This document shows, piece by piece, positions 15,652 through 23,175 of a stretch of DNA of 36,219 nt. The notes under the pieces are model-generated. The model was given only the letters and a program-made list of their open reading frames with translations. It was not told where the DNA came from and searched no databases. Numbering within the stretch: position 1 is the first letter of the stretch; each line of letters opens with the position of its first letter. Both the position numbers and the translations under genes were made by a program. The stretch covers positions 1 to 36,219 of the forward strand of contig NZ_AZFI01000004.1 of the NCBI RefSeq assembly GCF_001435755.1. Direction: 5' to 3'. The DNA comes from Ligilactobacillus acidipiscis DSM 15836 (GTDB taxonomy: Bacteria > Bacillota > Bacilli > Lactobacillales > Lactobacillaceae).

Positions 15652-17211
15652 CTACCGTAACAAATGAATGTTATGGGGTTGAGCAGCAGTGATCTTAGGA
15701 TGATCCTGTAAATACTGAATGATCAATTTTGGCATATCGTCAGCATATTCACGCACGATTTTATCAGCACTAAACATGGGATAATCCCCGCCGCCAACAC
15801 CTCGATACTGATTCAACACTACTTCTACCTCTTGTTCATCTAATAATTCGGCACCAGCATGAAAAATTTTGCCAACTCTTTGCCCGACTGGTTTATGCAA
15901 GTCAAAAGTGTAATCTAGACCCGTGTAGTAATCGTAATTATACAGTTCTACCTTTGGCGTACTAAATTCTGCAGAAATTTGCAGAGACACATCTTCTCTT
16001 AATTCAAAAAAAGAAGCACATCTTTCAAGCGCCGCTCTTAAGTCGGCACCGGTTACTTTTTCAACCACCAAGGTATTAGGATAAACATAACTATTCATCA
16101 CATTACGCACAGTCACGTTCTTGCCGAATCCTCGCACATCATCATTAAATAAAGCAGTTCCAGATATTTCAGTACCAGTTGCTTCCATTTGAACATGGTT
16201 AACTAAATCTAAGTAAGCGTGTCCCTGGGCACGAGCTTTCATATGGTCAGTGATCCGCATGTCCCCTGTGATCGTAGCAACTGGCTGGTCTAACCATTTT
16301 TGTGTATCATCGTACCACTGTTCTGAGACCTGTTGCAGATCTTGCGCTAATTGCTGTCCGGACACTGGTATTAACTGGGCTGTGGAGCGTTTGACGTGCT
16401 TTTTTTCGTCAAGTTCCAGCACAATTTTTCCAACATCACTTCCCCGATATCCAGGCTGTGTTACCGGGATCCCATTAACAATGGCTGCCTCTCGCCGATG
16501 CTGGTGTCCAGTCACTAAAGCATCAATTTCTGGTATTTCACGTAAAATAGCCGATCCTTCATTTTCACCTGTCTGTTTTTCAGTCGGCTGACCCGTGATC
16601 AGATCTGCTTCGAAACCGCCATGATACGCTGCAAGTAAAACGTCAACTTGTGAACGCAATTGGGCAACTGTTCCTTTTAAAGTATCAAGTGCCGAGGCGA
16701 AGTGCAGCCCACAGATATTTGTGGGGTCCTCCCAATGAGGAATAAACTGTGTCGTTAATCCGACGATCCCGATCTTGACACCTTTTTCTTCAATGATTTT
16801 ATACGGCGCATCAAGGATCCGTGAAGAACTTTCCCCGCTGATATTTGCACCTAATATTGGAAAACTACGCTCTTTTAGCACCTGACCCAAATAATCTAAT
16901 CCGTAATTAAACTCATGATTACCCAAAACCGCAGCGTCAGGTTTTAAAAGATTGACCAGCGAAATAATTTTCTGAGAATAATCAGTGGTTTCCCTAGTAT
17001 TATAGGCATAAGAATCCATTGGTGACCCTTCGATAATGTCGCCATTTTCAATATAAAGAACTATTTCATTCGGTCTTTCATCTGCTTTAACCTTCCTGAT
17101 CAAACTTGCAGCCTTTAAAAATCCAAATTCGTGGTGATCATCTATCGTACTAAAATCAGTCGGATAAAAATAACCGTGAACATCACTTGTAGATAAGATC
17201 GTGATTTTCAT
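15652..17211 (-). CDS. cytoplasmic metallophosphatase/5'-nucleotidase family protein
   Basis: A 519-residue protein of the UshA/CpdB/YunD type. The N-terminal calcineurin-like domain has all the metal-binding motifs: STSDVHG, ENGDIIEG, LGNHEFNYG, AAYHGGFE and VTGHQHRRE. A C-terminal 5'-nucleotidase domain (residues about 310-500) ends with NQYRGVGGGDYPMF. Unlike secreted UshA it has no signal peptide, so it acts inside the cell. Its ATG directly abuts the stop of phnE, and it is the last gene of the phnD-phnC-phnE-phnE operon. Phosphate-ester, nucleotide or cyclic nucleotide hydrolysis after uptake is the likely job; the substrate cannot be read from the sequence. Confidence 0.88.
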   Translation of the reverse strand: MKITILSTSDVHGYFYPTDFSTIDDHHEFGFLKAASLIRKVKADERPNEIVLYIENGDIIEGSPMDSYAYNTRETTDYSQKIISLVNLLKPDAAVLGNHEFNYGLDYLGQVLKERSFPILGANISGESSSRILDAPYKIIEEKGVKIGIVGLTTQFIPHWEDPTNICGLHFASALDTLKGTVAQLRSQVDVLLAAYHGGFEADLITGQPTEKQTGENEGSAILREIPEIDALVTGHQHRREAAIVNGIPVTQPGYRGSDVGKIVLELDEKKHVKRSTAQLIPVSGQQLAQDLQQVSEQWYDDTQKWLDQPVATITGDMRITDHMKARAQGHAYLDLVNHVQMEATGTEISGTALFNDDVRGFGKNVTVRNVMNSYVYPNTLVVEKVTGADLRAALERCASFFELREDVSLQISAEFSTPKVELYNYDYYTGLDYTFDLHKPVGQRVGKIFHAGAELLDEQEVEVVLNQYRGVGGGDYPMFSADKIVREYADDMPKLIIQYLQDHPKITAAQPHNIHLLR

Positions 17212-18015
17212 TTAAACTAACTTCTTTCTAATAGAACCTGAAATGAGATCGATCATTGTAACCATTACGATGATACCCAATAAAATAATACCGACCCGCG
17301 GCCAGTTTCTTGTCTGGATCGCAAACAATAATGGCGTCCCGATCCCGCCGGCCCCGACCATCCCAAGGATCGAAGCAGAACGAACCGCGATCTCAAAGCG
17401 ATATAATGTATAAGATAAGAATTCGGGCATGATCGTAGGCATGGTGGCTAAAAGCCACATGTCAGCCTTACTTCCGCCAGCAGACTGAATAGCTTCTTCA
17501 GAACCACGGTCCATATTTTCGATCGCCTCGCCAAACAACTTACCTAGCATCCCGATCGAATGGATCGAAACAGCCAACACCCCGGCAAATGACCCCGGAC
17601 CAACTGCTTTAATAAACATAATAGCCAAAACCAGTTCTGGAAAAGTCCGGATAAAAACTAAGACAAACTTTCCACTTGAAGAACGCAGATGAAGTTTATT
17701 TTCTTCCAGCCCACGCGCTGCCCAAAAGGCAAAGGGCACACTTAAAATCGCAGAAACAAACGTCCCCAAAAAAGCAATAGCAAGCGTTTGGATGATCAAG
17801 CTAAACAGATCTTCCCCACTACCATCGTAAAAATAGCCCCATTCGGGATGAAAGAGCCCATTAACGATCGATTTTGAAACCTCGCCAGCTGATTCCTGCA
17901 GACCGCTAAATTTAAGACCTGTGATAGACCACACGTAAAATAAAAGGACTATAACAGCCCAGAAGATCCAGCCATATCGTGCAGCAAAATTTTGTTTTTT
18001 AATATTTTCTGTCAT
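17212..18015 (-). CDS. phnE: phosphonate-type ABC transporter permease (second PhnE)
   Basis: A 267-residue permease with about six membrane segments, of the binding-protein-dependent family. The EAA loop contacting the ATPase is visible as SGGSKADMWLLATMPTIMPEFLSYTLYRFE. It overlaps the preceding permease gene by four bases (ATGA), so translation is coupled. Two different PhnE proteins in one operon suggest a heterodimeric pore. The family carries phosphonates, phosphite or phosphate esters; the substrate is not determined. Confidence 0.9.
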   Translation of the reverse strand: MTENIKKQNFAARYGWIFWAVIVLLFYVWSITGLKFSGLQESAGEVSKSIVNGLFHPEWGYFYDGSGEDLFSLIIQTLAIAFLGTFVSAILSVPFAFWAARGLEENKLHLRSSSGKFVLVFIRTFPELVLAIMFIKAVGPGSFAGVLAVSIHSIGMLGKLFGEAIENMDRGSEEAIQSAGGSKADMWLLATMPTIMPEFLSYTLYRFEIAVRSASILGMVGAGGIGTPLLFAIQTRNWPRVGIILLGIIVMVTMIDLISGSIRKKLV

Positions 18016-18806
18016 TGCAATCTCTCCCTTAAACTGTTGCTGACTGAATCGATCACTATAACAATCAATAAGATAGCAATAACGATCACAGCCGTTTGAT
18101 CATATCTAAATGAAGACAAGGAGCGTTGCAAATAGACACCAATACCGCCCGCGCCTAAATAACCAAGAACGGTCGAAGCACGAACATTGATCTCAAATGT
18201 ATATAGAAAATAACTGACAAAACTGTTTAAAACTTGAGGAACTACGGCAAAGACAACTACTTGTACATTATTAGCACCTGCAGCTCTTAAAGCCTCCAAC
18301 GGACCATCATCAATAGTTTCAATGGTTTCATAAAATAGTTTAGAGATCATTCCGAATGAAAACACAGCTAATGTCCAAACACCAGCAGTTGAACCGATCC
18401 CCACGATCGCCACAAACAAGGCAGCTAATAAAAGATCCGGCAATGTTCTGACCAAGTTTAAAATAAACCGTATGACCCCTCGAACAACTGCATTTTTAAT
18501 TAAATTTCGCGCAGCTAAAATAGAAAATGGGATAGCGATCAAAGTCCCGATGGTCGTTCCGATCAAAGCCATTTGAATTGTTTCTAATATCGGTTGGATC
18601 ACAATGTTTGTATAATCCCAAGCAGGGTGTGCCATCCGACTAAGTAAATCGAAAAACTGATCTAAGTTAGTAAAAAATTCACCCCAATTAACGCCTGTCA
18701 TAACTGCTGAACCCCACAATAACAGGAGAAAGATGAACGTTCCAACCAGTCCTTTAACATGATATTTCTGTACGAAAGTACGTTTTGGAATAAGATCTTT
18801 ATCCAT
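18012..18806 (-). CDS. phnE: phosphonate-type ABC transporter permease (first PhnE)
   Basis: A 264-residue permease, paralogous to the next gene, with about six membrane segments. The EAA-type loop reads [35 protein letters not shown], and [13 protein letters not shown] follows. It overlaps the ATPase gene by 8 bases and the second permease by 4 bases. It pairs with that permease to form the membrane channel. Confidence 0.9.
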   Translation of the reverse strand: MDKDLIPKRTFVQKYHVKGLVGTFIFLLLLWGSAVMTGVNWGEFFTNLDQFFDLLSRMAHPAWDYTNIVIQPILETIQMALIGTTIGTLIAIPFSILAARNLIKNAVVRGVIRFILNLVRTLPDLLLAALFVAIVGIGSTAGVWTLAVFSFGMISKLFYETIETIDDGPLEALRAAGANNVQVVVFAVVPQVLNSFVSYFLYTFEINVRASTVLGYLGAGGIGVYLQRSLSSFRYDQTAVIVIAILLIVIVIDSVSNSLRERLQ

Positions 18807-19584
18807 GGACAGCGCCTCCTGTCACAGGATGACTTTCGCTGTAGATCTCAGCAAAATCATCTTCAGAAACTTCGGCGATCGGCTTATCATAAACTAACTG
18901 TCCTGCACGTAAACCAATGATCCTATCAGCATATTTCATTGCAAGCGGCACCGAGTGCAAGTTAGCTAAAACTGTTATTCCTAAATCTTTATTCAAACTA
19001 AGTAAGTCATCCATCACTGCATTAGTAGTCAATGGATCAAGTGAGGCGATCGGTTCGTCCGCCAACATAATTTTAGGATCCTGCATTAAGGCACGTGCAA
19101 TAGCTACACGCTGCTGTTGTCCGCCAGAAAGCTCATCGACCCTGGTATATAGTTTTTCAACCATATTCACTCTTTTTAAAGAGTTGATCGCACGCTGTTT
19201 ATCTTCTGCAGAAAACAATCCTAGTGAACTTTTCCAAGTTGAATAATACCCAACTTTACCGGACAAGACATTTCTTCTGACGCTTGCCCGATCAACTAAA
19301 TTAAAATCTTGGAAGATCATACCAATACTTCGTCTGAGATTGCGGAGGTCCTTACCCTTATACCCAACGATCGACTGACCATCGACTTTCAAATTACCAC
19401 TAGTAACATCGTGCATCCTATTGATCGAACGAAGAAGAGTACTTTTTCCCGCGCCAGATAAACCAACTACGGCAACAAACTCACCATCATATATTTTTAG
19501 ATCAATATCTTTCAGCCCTACTGTTCCGTTAGGATACACCTTTTGTACGTCATCAAATTCGATCATAACTGGTCTGTCGCTCAT
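18799..19584 (-). CDS. phnC: phosphonate-type ABC transporter ATPase
   Basis: A 261-residue ABC ATPase. Walker A is [11 protein letters not shown], the signature is [15 protein letters not shown], and Walker B is [12 protein letters not shown]; the D-loop and H-loop (ANLHSVPLA) are normal for PhnC. The ATG at 19584 is used because AGGGTGG lies just upstream and the protein then starts like its family; an ATG at 19611 would overlap that site. It is separated from phnD by 258 bases that carry a hairpin and a structured repeat, so expression of the binding protein and of the translocator can differ. Confidence 0.93.
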   Translation of the reverse strand: MSDRPVMIEFDDVQKVYPNGTVGLKDIDLKIYDGEFVAVVGLSGAGKSTLLRSINRMHDVTSGNLKVDGQSIVGYKGKDLRNLRRSIGMIFQDFNLVDRASVRRNVLSGKVGYYSTWKSSLGLFSAEDKQRAINSLKRVNMVEKLYTRVDELSGGQQQRVAIARALMQDPKIMLADEPIASLDPLTTNAVMDDLLSLNKDLGITVLANLHSVPLAMKYADRIIGLRAGQLVYDKPIAEVSEDDFAEIYSESHPVTGGAVHG

Positions 19585-19631
19585 TTTAAATCCACCCTTC
19601 ATGCCGCACATTTGCAGCTAGATATAACTAA

Positions 19632-19669
19632 GAGCAGAAACAATAGTTACTCGTTTCTGCCCCCTTTTT
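19632..19669 (+). terminator. hairpin with T tract between phnC and phnD, antisense to the operon
   Basis: GCAGAAAC and GTTTCTGC form a perfect 8-base stem with an 11-base loop, followed by CCCCCTTTTT on the plus strand. As an intrinsic terminator it would act on plus-strand transcripts, such as one from the repeat or from elsewhere. On the operon strand it lacks a T tract and may act only as a processing or stability hairpin. Confidence 0.45.
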
Positions 19670-19720
19670 AAAAACATAAAATCGCTACAACTTAAGAAAT
19701 ACTAATAAATAAAAGAATGT

Positions 19721-19840
19721 TTGGTTAGGAACTGTGAAACAGAAAGCCCTGTTTATCCAGCTCGGAGCTGGCCGTGCAAAAACGCACTATAAGGTTCGAG
19801 TCCGATAATGCACGTTGTCTCCCAAATTTCTCTACCCTGT
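19721..19840 (+). repeat. structured repeat copy between phnC and phnD
   Basis: It aligns with the mleS-leader units: CTGTGAAACAGAAAGCCC matches CTGCGTGAACCAGAAAGCTCC, the GTGC/GCAC stem with an AAAAAC loop replaces ATGC/GCAT, and GATAATGCACGTTGTCTCCC matches GATAGTGCTCACTTTCTCCC. It ends with CCTGTTTTT three bases before the phnD stop. The orientation is opposite to the phn genes. A CCAGCT/AGCTGG hairpin sits in the middle. Confidence 0.7.
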
Positions 19841-19842
19841 TT

Positions 19843-20775
19843 TTATTTATCCAGTTTTTCTGCTGTTTTATCGTATTCACGGATTATATCAAAATTGCTA
19901 TCCTTGGAATCTGCATAACCTTCATGGGAATAAACACTTGATACAATGTCATGACCCTTTTTAGTTTTGGCGATATCCTTAAATGCTTTAGCGATCTTCT
20001 TTTGCCATTTTCCATCCATATCTCCACGGACGGTAATAGTATCATTCGGGATCTTTTTAGTAGTATAGATCGGAACAACTTTATCATTAACATCGGGTGC
20101 GTCTTTTTTGACCAAATTACGTGCACTTTGGAAAACAAAAGCAGCATCAGTATTCTTGTTGTAAACAGACAGAACTCCTTGATCATGTCCTTTTACCTGT
20201 GCTGTTTTAATACCATTTTTGTTAATATTCACGCCATGTTTATACATTTCAACCGCAGGGAAGATCCATCCGGCAGTTGATGTTGTATCTTGAACAGCAA
20301 TTTTCTTACCCTTAAGATCGTCTAACGTTTTTATACCGCTATCCTTACGTACCAAGATCTGTGAACGATAGTAATCAACATTCTTGCTGCCTGGATGATC
20401 ATCTTTTCCGAGGACTTCTTTACGTTCAGCCTGTAAAATAGCCTTGGCATTATTTTGTTTATGTGCCAAAACATAAGCATCTGGCGGCAAGAAACCTACA
20501 TCAACTTTTTTGGAACCCATTGCTTCCACAATAGTATTGTAATCAGTCGAAACACTAACCTTCACTGGGATACCTAACTGCTTTTTTAATAATTTTTCCA
20601 AAGGCTTAGCCTTAGCTTCGATCGTTGTTGCATTGGACGAAGGCACAAACTGGACCGTTAATTCTTTAGGCTTATATGTATCTGAATCTTTGGAGCTTTT
20701 ATTACCGCACGCTGCCAAACTAACTGCACACAAGAGTCCAGACGCGACAATTGCAGCTTTTTTAAAAAACTTCAT
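19843..20775 (-). CDS. phnD: phosphonate-type ABC transporter substrate-binding lipoprotein
   Basis: A 310-residue lipoprotein. The signal peptide MKFFKKAAIVASGLLCAVSL ends in a lipobox (LAAC), so it is anchored to the outer face of the membrane. The mature part is a PhnD-type two-lobed binding protein, with LTVQFVPSSNA, VDVGFLPPDAYVLA and KGKKIAVQDTTSTAGW motifs. The start at 20775 follows GGGGGAA and gives a normal signal peptide; an ATG at 20823 would add 16 non-signal residues. It is the first gene of the operon. The ligand may be a phosphonate, phosphite or phosphate ester. No C-P lyase or phosphonatase gene is nearby. Confidence 0.93.
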   Translation of the reverse strand: MKFFKKAAIVASGLLCAVSLAACGNKSSKDSDTYKPKELTVQFVPSSNATTIEAKAKPLEKLLKKQLGIPVKVSVSTDYNTIVEAMGSKKVDVGFLPPDAYVLAHKQNNAKAILQAERKEVLGKDDHPGSKNVDYYRSQILVRKDSGIKTLDDLKGKKIAVQDTTSTAGWIFPAVEMYKHGVNINKNGIKTAQVKGHDQGVLSVYNKNTDAAFVFQSARNLVKKDAPDVNDKVVPIYTTKKIPNDTITVRGDMDGKWQKKIAKAFKDIAKTKKGHDIVSSVYSHEGYADSKDSNFDIIREYDKTAEKLDK

Positions 20776-20828
20776 TCGAAATTCCCCCACTTCGGTTTGT
20801 CTAATATGAACCTCTACTTCCAAAAGCT

Positions 20829-20858
20829 ATTATAAACAAAAATTAAGCACTTAATCAA
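20829..20858 (-). promoter_or_regulatory. phnD promoter
   Basis: On the minus strand TTGATT (20853-20858) and a perfect TATAAT (20829-20834) are 18 bases apart, about 55 bases ahead of the start codon. I see no clear PhoB/PhoP box. Confidence 0.7.
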
Positions 20859-21014
20859 GGATAAAAACGAATGTTTACATAAAAAACATCTAAAATAGTT
20901 CCATTTTTTACAAAAATATATTTTATATACCCCAGTAAAACGTATTTATTTATATTTTTGTGAACTTTTTAAAATGTGTTTTTTTGCTGCCGTCGTATTT
21001 ACATCTACTATTAC

Positions 21015-21043
21015 AAAAAAAGCCCCCTAAAATATAGGAGACT
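21015..21043 (-). terminator. terminator of dnaB
   Basis: On the minus strand AGTCTCCT and AGGGGGCT pair around TATATTTT (one mismatch, one wobble), followed by TTTTTTT. It lies 16 bases after the dnaB stop. Confidence 0.8.
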
Positions 21044-21058
21044 TTTGTGCAAAAATTA

Positions 21059-22435
21059 TTATTGTTCTTGTTGATAAGCAATGTTTGAAAATTTATTGTA
21101 CGATTTGATAAACAAAAGTTTGACTGTTCCTCGTGCACCCGCACGATTTTTTTCAATGATCAATTCAACTTCACCAACATCTTGATCTTCTTCATTTTGC
21201 TCCTCATCGTCATCGTCATTATCTCGCTCATAATAATCATCACGATATAAGAAGGCAACAATATCCGCATCTTGCTCAATAGAACCAGACTCACGAATAT
21301 CCGATAAAACCGGCCGCTTATCTTGTCTTTGTTCAACTCCACGTGATAACTGTGATAAAGCAATGATCGGTACTGATAACTCTTTAGCTAGTTTTTTAAG
21401 TTGCCGTGAGATCTCAGAGACTTCTTGTTGCCGACTTTCTTTATTCGACCCTTCAATCAACTGCAGGTAATCTACAACGATCAGATCTAAACCATTTTTT
21501 TCTTTAGCTAACCGCCGACATTTAGCTCGGATCTCACTCATTTTGATTCCGGGTGTATCATCAATGTAAATATTTGTTTTAGACAAAGCCCCCATGGCAA
21601 CGATCAAATTTTGCCACTCATTGTCATCTAACTGTCCATTTCGCAAATGATTGGCATTGATCGAGCCTTCCGCACATAACATTCGGTTGACCAGCGATTC
21701 CGCGCTCATTTCCAATGAAAAGATAGCAACATTTGAGTCAGTTGCAGTCCCAACATTTTGCGCGATATTCAACGCAAAAGCAGTCTTACCAACAGCAGGC
21801 CGTGCCGCCAAGATGATCAAGTTATCAGGTTGCAATCCTGCGGTCATCAAATCAAAATCCCTATATCCGGTCGGTAAACCCGTAATATCTTCATGCTCTT
21901 GTGAGAGCTTATCGACTTCTTCCAAGGCTGTTTTTAAAACTTGGTCGATCGGTTTAAAACCGCTGCGATTCCGCCGCTCTGAAACATCCATGATTTGACG
22001 CTCAGCATCATCCAGCAAGTTAGGTACGTCTTCATCCTGATTCTGTGCCGAACTCATGATATTGGTTGCTGCAGAGATCAACCTACGCAGCATCGCTTTT
22101 TCTTCAACAATTTGCGCATAATACGAGGCATTTGCAGCTGTTGGAACTGCCTGAGCTAATTCAGCGATATAAGCTACTCCGCCCACATCATCGATCTGAT
22201 TATCCTGCTCCAGCTGGTTCTTAACAGTCACAACATCAATACCCTCACCAGCATCATTGAGTTCGATCATTGCCTGAAACATGATTTGGTGAGCTCGCCG
22301 ATAAAAGTCATCTGGCTCAACATATTCCATCGCATCAGCTAATGCATCTGTACTCAAGAAAACTGAACCAAGGACTGCTTGCTCAGCTTCAATATTTTGT
22401 GGAGGTAAATTGTCCGTCAAAACGTCATTATCCAT
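21059..22435 (-). CDS. dnaB: replicative DNA helicase DnaB
   Basis: A 458-residue hexameric helicase (named dnaC in Bacillus). The N-terminal collar domain (PPQNIEAEQAVLGSVFL) is followed by a RecA-like motor with Walker A ARPAVGKTAFALNIA, Walker B DLIVVDYLQLI and the arginine-rich motif LSRGVEQRQDKRP. It unwinds DNA ahead of the fork. The stretch NDDDDEEQNEEDQDVGE near the C-terminus is unusually acidic but is in a loop that varies in the family. It follows rplI, the common origin-proximal order in Firmicutes, but a terminator separates them, so it probably has its own promoter. Confidence 0.96.
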   Translation of the reverse strand: MDNDVLTDNLPPQNIEAEQAVLGSVFLSTDALADAMEYVEPDDFYRRAHQIMFQAMIELNDAGEGIDVVTVKNQLEQDNQIDDVGGVAYIAELAQAVPTAANASYYAQIVEEKAMLRRLISAATNIMSSAQNQDEDVPNLLDDAERQIMDVSERRNRSGFKPIDQVLKTALEEVDKLSQEHEDITGLPTGYRDFDLMTAGLQPDNLIILAARPAVGKTAFALNIAQNVGTATDSNVAIFSLEMSAESLVNRMLCAEGSINANHLRNGQLDDNEWQNLIVAMGALSKTNIYIDDTPGIKMSEIRAKCRRLAKEKNGLDLIVVDYLQLIEGSNKESRQQEVSEISRQLKKLAKELSVPIIALSQLSRGVEQRQDKRPVLSDIRESGSIEQDADIVAFLYRDDYYERDNDDDDEEQNEEDQDVGEVELIIEKNRAGARGTVKLLFIKSYNKFSNIAYQQEQ

Positions 22436-22503
22436 GACTGTGTTCCTTTCTAGTAATAAAAATTTCTTAGTTTCTAATCATTATAATCGGTTGTACATAA
22501 AAC

Positions 22504-22548
22504 GAAAAGAGCCTAAGAATCATCACGTACTCTTAGGCCCTCTTTTAA
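22504..22548 (-). terminator. terminator between rplI and dnaB
   Basis: On the minus strand GCCTAAGAGT and ATTCTTAGGC (with GAG/CTC extension) form a strong stem followed by TCTTTTCGTTTTATG. It may be partial, allowing some readthrough into dnaB. Confidence 0.85.
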
Positions 22549-22575
22549 ACAATACTGGGCTTTAGCCTCTCAAAT

Positions 22576-23025
22576 TTATTGTTCAGTAATGTGAACCCGG
22601 ATCTTCGAAGAAACATCATTGTGCAACTTAACCGGCACATTAGCATACCCCATTGAACGGATGGGTTCTTTTAATTCCATTTTACGTTTATCGATCTTAA
22701 TTCCATACTGTTTTTGTAAACCTTGAGCGATCTGCTTAGATGTAACTGAACCAAACAACCGCCCATCTTTGCCAGCTTTGGCTTTCAATTCAACCACATA
22801 CTTGCCAGATTCAAGTTTTTCTTTAAGATCCTTAGCTTCAGCAATGATCTCTGCTTCTTTTTTAGCCTCAGCATGTTGCTGACCCTTTAACTTGCTCATC
22901 GCAGCAGCACTGGCTTGTTTGGCTTTATTATTTTTAATCAAGAAGTTAGCATAACCGTCTGGGATCTCTTTAACTTCTCCACGTTTACCTTTATTTCGCA
23001 CATCTTGTGTAAAAATAACTTTCAT
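22576..23025 (-). CDS. rplI: 50S ribosomal protein L9
   Basis: A 149-residue ribosomal protein L9 of normal length. The N-terminal domain (MKVIFTQDVRNKGKRGEVKEIPDGYANFLI) binds 23S rRNA; a long helix and a C-terminal domain (DGRLFGSVTSKQIAQGL) follow. The ATG at 23025 is preceded by TAGGAGGT. A longer frame (to 23067) has no support and overlaps the structured repeat. The leader contains one copy of the repeat family that also precedes mleS. Confidence 0.97.
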   Translation of the reverse strand: MKVIFTQDVRNKGKRGEVKEIPDGYANFLIKNNKAKQASAAAMSKLKGQQHAEAKKEAEIIAEAKDLKEKLESGKYVVELKAKAGKDGRLFGSVTSKQIAQGLQKQYGIKIDKRKMELKEPIRSMGYANVPVKLHNDVSSKIRVHITEQ

Positions 23026-23040
23026 CAAAATACCTCCTAA

Positions 23041-23165
23041 AATAACAGAGCGACGGAAGACTGGCACTATCGACTATCATGTTACAACACATCTTTTTAG
23101 CATCATGGTACGAGAGTCGGCTAGATCATTAACAAAATCTCTTGTCTTCCAAAATTCGACTAATA
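23041..23165 (-). repeat. structured repeat in the rplI leader
   Basis: On the minus strand it starts with TAGTCGA, has the family core GATGCTAAAAA, and ends with CATGATAGTCGATAGTGCC then GTCTTCC and CGCTCTGTTATTTT. These match AATGCTAAAAAC, CTATGATAGTGCTCACTTTCT and CCACTCTGTTTT of the mleS units. The outer arms GGAAGAC/GTCTTCC and inner arms CGACT/AGTCG pair, though their sequences differ from other copies. It lies just ahead of the rplI ribosome binding site. Confidence 0.7.
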
Positions 23166-23175
23166 ACAGCGTAGA

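Noticed and set aside
19785-19812. GGTTCGAGTCC resembling a tRNA T-arm
   Set aside because: The flanking bases TAAGG and CCGAT do not form the five-base T-stem, and no acceptor or anticodon arm fits; the stretch belongs to the repeat family.
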